Assembly (NCBI RefSeq): GCF_000698595.1
Contig: NZ_JFHC01000032.1
Span: forward strand, 26,211 to 90,210
Source of the DNA: Caballeronia glathei
GTDB taxonomy: Bacteria; Pseudomonadota; Gammaproteobacteria; Burkholderiales; Burkholderiaceae
Reading direction: 5' to 3'
Length of the DNA stretch: 64,000 bases
In this document: piece after piece, positions 61,318-64,000 of the stretch
Layout: every line of letters starts with the position of its first letter
How positions within the stretch are numbered: the stretch's first letter is position 1
Notes under the pieces: generated by a model
Seen by the model: only the letters and a program-made list of their open reading frames with translations
What the model was told of the DNA's origin: nothing
Database searches by the model: none
Made by a program: the position numbers and the translations under genes

Positions 61318-63006
61318 TCAGCCGAAAAATCCGTGCAGGAACCAGTCACCCGACAAGCGCTCGCGATACAGCCAGAACATGCGGCCGCGGTCGTCGGCGG
61401 CGATGTAGTAGTCGCGCTGGACGCCATTGCCGTCCCACCAGCCGGCTTCGATCCGCTCGGTCCGGCTGATCACTTTCAGCGCTCGCCGGTAGAACGGCCT
61501 TTCGTTGCGCAGCATCAGCCTGAGCGGCGCCTCGAGGATCCATGACGGCCTCGGCTGCGACGGCACCGCGAGGTCCGGCAGGCTGAGCGGCGGCGGATTC
61601 TCGGCTTCGGCCGGCTGGGGGGCGTGGTCGGAGTCGGAGTCGGAATCCGAGTCGGAGCCGCTGTCGAGGTCCCTGGCAGGGCCGTCGCCCGGCTTCGCAA
61701 GCGGCTTCGTCTTTCTCTTGCGCTTCGCTTTCACTTCCCGCGCCGGCTGATAGATCTCGACGGCCATCGCCGCTTCCGGCCGGTGATCGTCCCGTGCGGC
61801 GAGTTGCAGCACGTTTTCCGCGCCGAGGCGCGCGCTCAGGCGCTCCAGCAGCTGTGCCATCGACTCGCTGTCGGAACTGGGCATCGGAAATAGCGTGTCC
61901 GATTGCGGCGCGTGTTCGCTGACCTTGTCGGCAAGCAGCTTCATCTCGATAACGGGCGCGGCGAGCGTCGTCTGATTCAGCTTTTCGCGCAAGAGCCACA
62001 GCACGTGCTCTGCGTCGCGCGTCGGCACGGCCCACGCGACTTTCAGCTGCGAGCGCTTCGGCGCATGGCGCGCGGCCAGTTCGTGTTCGAGCCAGAGCGT
62101 GAACTCGCTCACGGCCGCGTGATGCGCGCTCAGCCATCCGGCGAGCTGGAGCACGAGCCGGCGCGCGGCGAACAGCAACGCCTCCGCGCTTTCGACACGC
62201 GCCTGCAATTCGAGCCGGGCCTCGAACGACGCCGGCGCGCGAAACGCCTCGCGCGGATCGGGCGCCTCGCCATACGCCTGCGCGAGCAGTTGCAGGACAC
62301 CGTTGCCGAAGCGGCGCGTGACACCCGCACGCGGCAGGCGGCGCAAGTCGGCAAGCGTCGTGCAGCCGATCTGCTCGAAGGCATTGCCGTGCGTGGCCGC
62401 CGACGGCAGCAGCGATACCGGCAATGCATCGAGAATGCGCAGGAGCGTCGTTTCCTTCACGATCCGCGTGCGCAGCGTCACCCGGCGCGTGCGCGCATGC
62501 GCGAGCAGCCACGCGCCCCAGGCAGTGGGCGCGCAGCCCATGCGCGACGTAAAGCCGCACCCCTTTACCGTCGCCATCACCTTCGAAATCAGCGCCTTCA
62601 GTCCGCCGAACAGCCGCACGCTCGCACCGACTTCCAGCAGCACCGTATTCGCGTGAGCGAGCACGACCTTGGGCGTGAAGGCGAGCAACGCCAGCGCAAC
62701 GGCTTCCAGCGCCTCCTTTTCGAGCCGGATGTCCTCGGCAAGCAGGGTCAATCGCGGCGCCAGTGCGAAGGCATGCGAACGCGTGCTGCCGGGCCGCACG
62801 CCGAGCCGGAACGCGACGATGTCGGGCAGCAGAATGCGTGCGTGATCGGCGAGCGCGAAGCACGGCCGCCCTTCGTCATCTTTCGACGGGGCCGAAGCGG
62901 CCGTCGTCGATCCAGGCGAATTCGCGTTCGTTTCGGGCGCCGCCATCGACGGCGGCCTGACTGCTTCGAGCGATAAGAGCGGCAATGTCACCGCTATCCA
63001 CAACAT
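61318..63006 (-). CDS. imuB: Y-family-like protein ImuB
   Basis: This 562-residue protein resembles Y-family polymerases but the catalytic acidic residues are absent: the N-terminus reads MLWIAVTLPLLSLEAV with no Asp where DinB has one, and the palm region ANTVLLEVGASVRLFGG lacks the Asp-Glu pair. It is thought to link ImuA, DnaE2 and the beta clamp. A Ser-Asp repeat (SGSDSDSDSDSD, near residue 455) is encoded by GTCGGA-type hexamers at 61627-61656. Its start lies inside imuA, overlapping by 131 bases. Confidence 0.92.
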   Translation of the reverse strand: MLWIAVTLPLLSLEAVRPPSMAAPETNANSPGSTTAASAPSKDDEGRPCFALADHARILLPDIVAFRLGVRPGSTRSHAFALAPRLTLLAEDIRLEKEALEAVALALLAFTPKVVLAHANTVLLEVGASVRLFGGLKALISKVMATVKGCGFTSRMGCAPTAWGAWLLAHARTRRVTLRTRIVKETTLLRILDALPVSLLPSAATHGNAFEQIGCTTLADLRRLPRAGVTRRFGNGVLQLLAQAYGEAPDPREAFRAPASFEARLELQARVESAEALLFAARRLVLQLAGWLSAHHAAVSEFTLWLEHELAARHAPKRSQLKVAWAVPTRDAEHVLWLLREKLNQTTLAAPVIEMKLLADKVSEHAPQSDTLFPMPSSDSESMAQLLERLSARLGAENVLQLAARDDHRPEAAMAVEIYQPAREVKAKRKRKTKPLAKPGDGPARDLDSGSDSDSDSDSDHAPQPAEAENPPPLSLPDLAVPSQPRPSWILEAPLRLMLRNERPFYRRALKVISRTERIEAGWWDGNGVQRDYYIAADDRGRMFWLYRERLSGDWFLHGFFG

Positions 63007-63754
63007 GACTGACCTCTCGTGCTTTCCTGTTCAATCGCGAGCGGCGGACGTGCTCGGGCAACGCCGGCATCTGCAGTGGCAATTGCAGACGAAGCGGCTT
63101 ATCCAGCAGGGGGCCGCGCCGCTTGATGATGTCTATTTGCAGCATGACCTGCTGCATCCATTCGCGCCGGTTCATCGTCTGGGCGTCGTCGGGCAGGATG
63201 GGCCTGCAGATCATGCGCAGCGGCGCGGCCGACGATTGCGCGGCCGCTTCGACGGGCCTGAACAGGAACGCGAGCGCCTGCGAGTCCTGTGCCGCCACTT
63301 GCAGACGCCGCAGTGCTTCCGGACGCACTTTCGGCAGCCAGATCAGCACCGCACCGACGCCCTTCTGCTTCAGCGACTGCTCCGCCGCCCAGAGCGTCTG
63401 ATCTTCAGGCGTCTTGACCCAGAACAACTTGTCGGTCGCAATGCCCCACGCGCGAAACGCCGCCAGATAAGGCTTCCAGGGGGGCGACACGAAGACGGCA
63501 GAACGGGACTTGATGGTCGTCAACTCCCGCAGTGCGCGCGACAGCAGCCGCATCTCCCCGACACCACAATCCTCGACAAGAAGTTCGGTGAGCGCGCCCG
63601 CCATCCAGCCCGCGCCTGGCAACACGCGATCGAGCTTTCGATGTCCGCTCGAGATGACGCTGGAATCCGTCCCGGTGACCTGGCTGCCCTGCCACAACTG
63701 CCGCTGCAGATCCGACGCCAGCCCGATCTCGACCAATGAAATTGCTGCGCCCAT
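62876..63754 (-). CDS. imuA: SOS mutagenesis protein ImuA
   Basis: This 292-residue RecA/SulA-like protein has a segment SGHRKLDRVLPGAGWMAGAL resembling the start of a RecA-fold, though the P-loop is not canonical. In Caulobacter and Mycobacterium, ImuA or ImuA' binds RecA and ImuB during translesion synthesis. The ATG at 63754 fits the usual N-terminus (MGAAISLVEIGLASD). It is the first gene of imuA-imuB-dnaE2 and lies 70 bases behind a LexA box. Confidence 0.92.
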   Translation of the reverse strand: MGAAISLVEIGLASDLQRQLWQGSQVTGTDSSVISSGHRKLDRVLPGAGWMAGALTELLVEDCGVGEMRLLSRALRELTTIKSRSAVFVSPPWKPYLAAFRAWGIATDKLFWVKTPEDQTLWAAEQSLKQKGVGAVLIWLPKVRPEALRRLQVAAQDSQALAFLFRPVEAAAQSSAAPLRMICRPILPDDAQTMNRREWMQQVMLQIDIIKRRGPLLDKPLRLQLPLQMPALPEHVRRSRLNRKAREVSHVVDSGDIAALIARSSQAAVDGGARNEREFAWIDDGRFGPVER

Positions 63755-63823
63755 GAGCTCCCCGGTTCGATACGAATACAAGGGCCTGCTCAGTTGGTGA
63801 GCTGTCGGCAACCTCTCGTTTTA

Positions 63824-63839
63824 CTGTACATTTATACAG
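63824..63839 (-). promoter_or_regulatory. LexA (SOS) box upstream of imuA
   Basis: CTGTACATTTATACAG is a perfect CTGT-N8-ACAG. The palindromic context extends to TACTGTACATTTATACAGTA at 63822-63841. It lies 70 bases before imuA and should repress the cassette until RecA-stimulated LexA cleavage. Confidence 0.9.
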
Positions 63840-64000
63840 TATTCTGAGGGCTGAGGTAAGGGCAAATGATGCGCGCCTGAGGGTGGAGAATCGGGTGTTT
63901 TTGCTGGGTTTTTAGCTTCCGATTCAGCAGAAGAAGAATTCTGGCGAAAACGGGAATAGCACTGGACAGCGGACACGGCATGGGTCCGTGCATGCTGCAC

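Noticed and set aside
61318..63006. ImuB as an active DinB/Pol IV polymerase
   Set aside because: The catalytic acidic residues are missing and the genes on both sides are imuA and dnaE2.
63842..64000. Possible gene start at the right edge
   Set aside because: No frame with coding character or ribosome-binding site is visible in the last 160 bases; any gene there would lie mostly outside the window.

Overview
The window is high-GC, densely coding DNA from a betaproteobacterium. The gene families point to Burkholderiaceae, most likely Paraburkholderia, Caballeronia or Burkholderia. Supporting families are a PorB/OmpC-type porin, the HemP hemin-uptake protein, an FtrABCD ferrous-iron system, an ImuA-ImuB-DnaE2 cassette, a DUF3563 protein, 3-hydroxybutyrate dehydrogenase next to a patatin, and system I cytochrome c maturation. 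It reads as ordinary chromosome. I saw no insertion sequence, integrase, phage gene or CRISPR array. The assignment rests on recognised families, not on a database search.

Layout, left to right. At 1-234 there is a long imperfect inverted repeat. A minus-strand basic amino-acid ABC transporter operon (hisQ-hisM-hisP) with its GlxA/AraC-type regulator fills 235-3542 and has no binding-protein gene. At 3.8-8.4 kb are a hypothetical protein, a CSS-EAL cyclic-di-GMP phosphodiesterase, a GNAT acetyltransferase, a YigZ protein, a 2Fe-2S ferredoxin and rpsU. At 8.8-12.6 kb are an initiator tRNA, a LysE exporter, a porin, a short-chain dehydrogenase and an RNase H-like protein. At 12.6-23.7 kb one minus-strand run, napEDABC-ccmABCDEFGHI, couples periplasmic nitrate reductase to the machinery that attaches haem to its c-type cytochromes. 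At 24-33.6 kb are a PRC-barrel protein, two small proteins, tRNA-Ser, a Na+/solute symporter pair beside acetyl-CoA synthetase, a drug/metabolite transporter, a UPF0114 membrane protein and class I fumarase.

From 33.7 to 45.8 kb is an iron-centred block. It holds bacterioferritin, bacterioferritin-associated ferredoxin, a 20-residue membrane peptide, tonB-exbB-exbD, hemP, and an ftrABCD operon ending in an HbpS/GlcG-type gene. Several of these have Fur-box-like dyads upstream. A LysR/pirin/OsmC/AtaL-like group is embedded in the block, and murI lies between bfr and bfd.

From 45.9 kb come uvrB and an aromatic aminotransferase, then 73 perfect tandem copies of a heptamer (49674-50184) abutting the stop codon of a patatin-bdhA operon. 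Next are an aldo/keto reductase, rlmJ, small secreted proteins, a cueR-copZ copper switch with a clear operator, a reductase of the dTDP-4-dehydrorhamnose type, and finally imuA-imuB-dnaE2, an SOS mutagenesis cassette behind a perfect LexA box at 63824-63839.

The strongest leads outside routine annotation are the 73-copy heptamer array, the 1-234 foldback, the short membrane ORF before tonB, and a structured, possibly transcribed element between hemP and the ftr operon.
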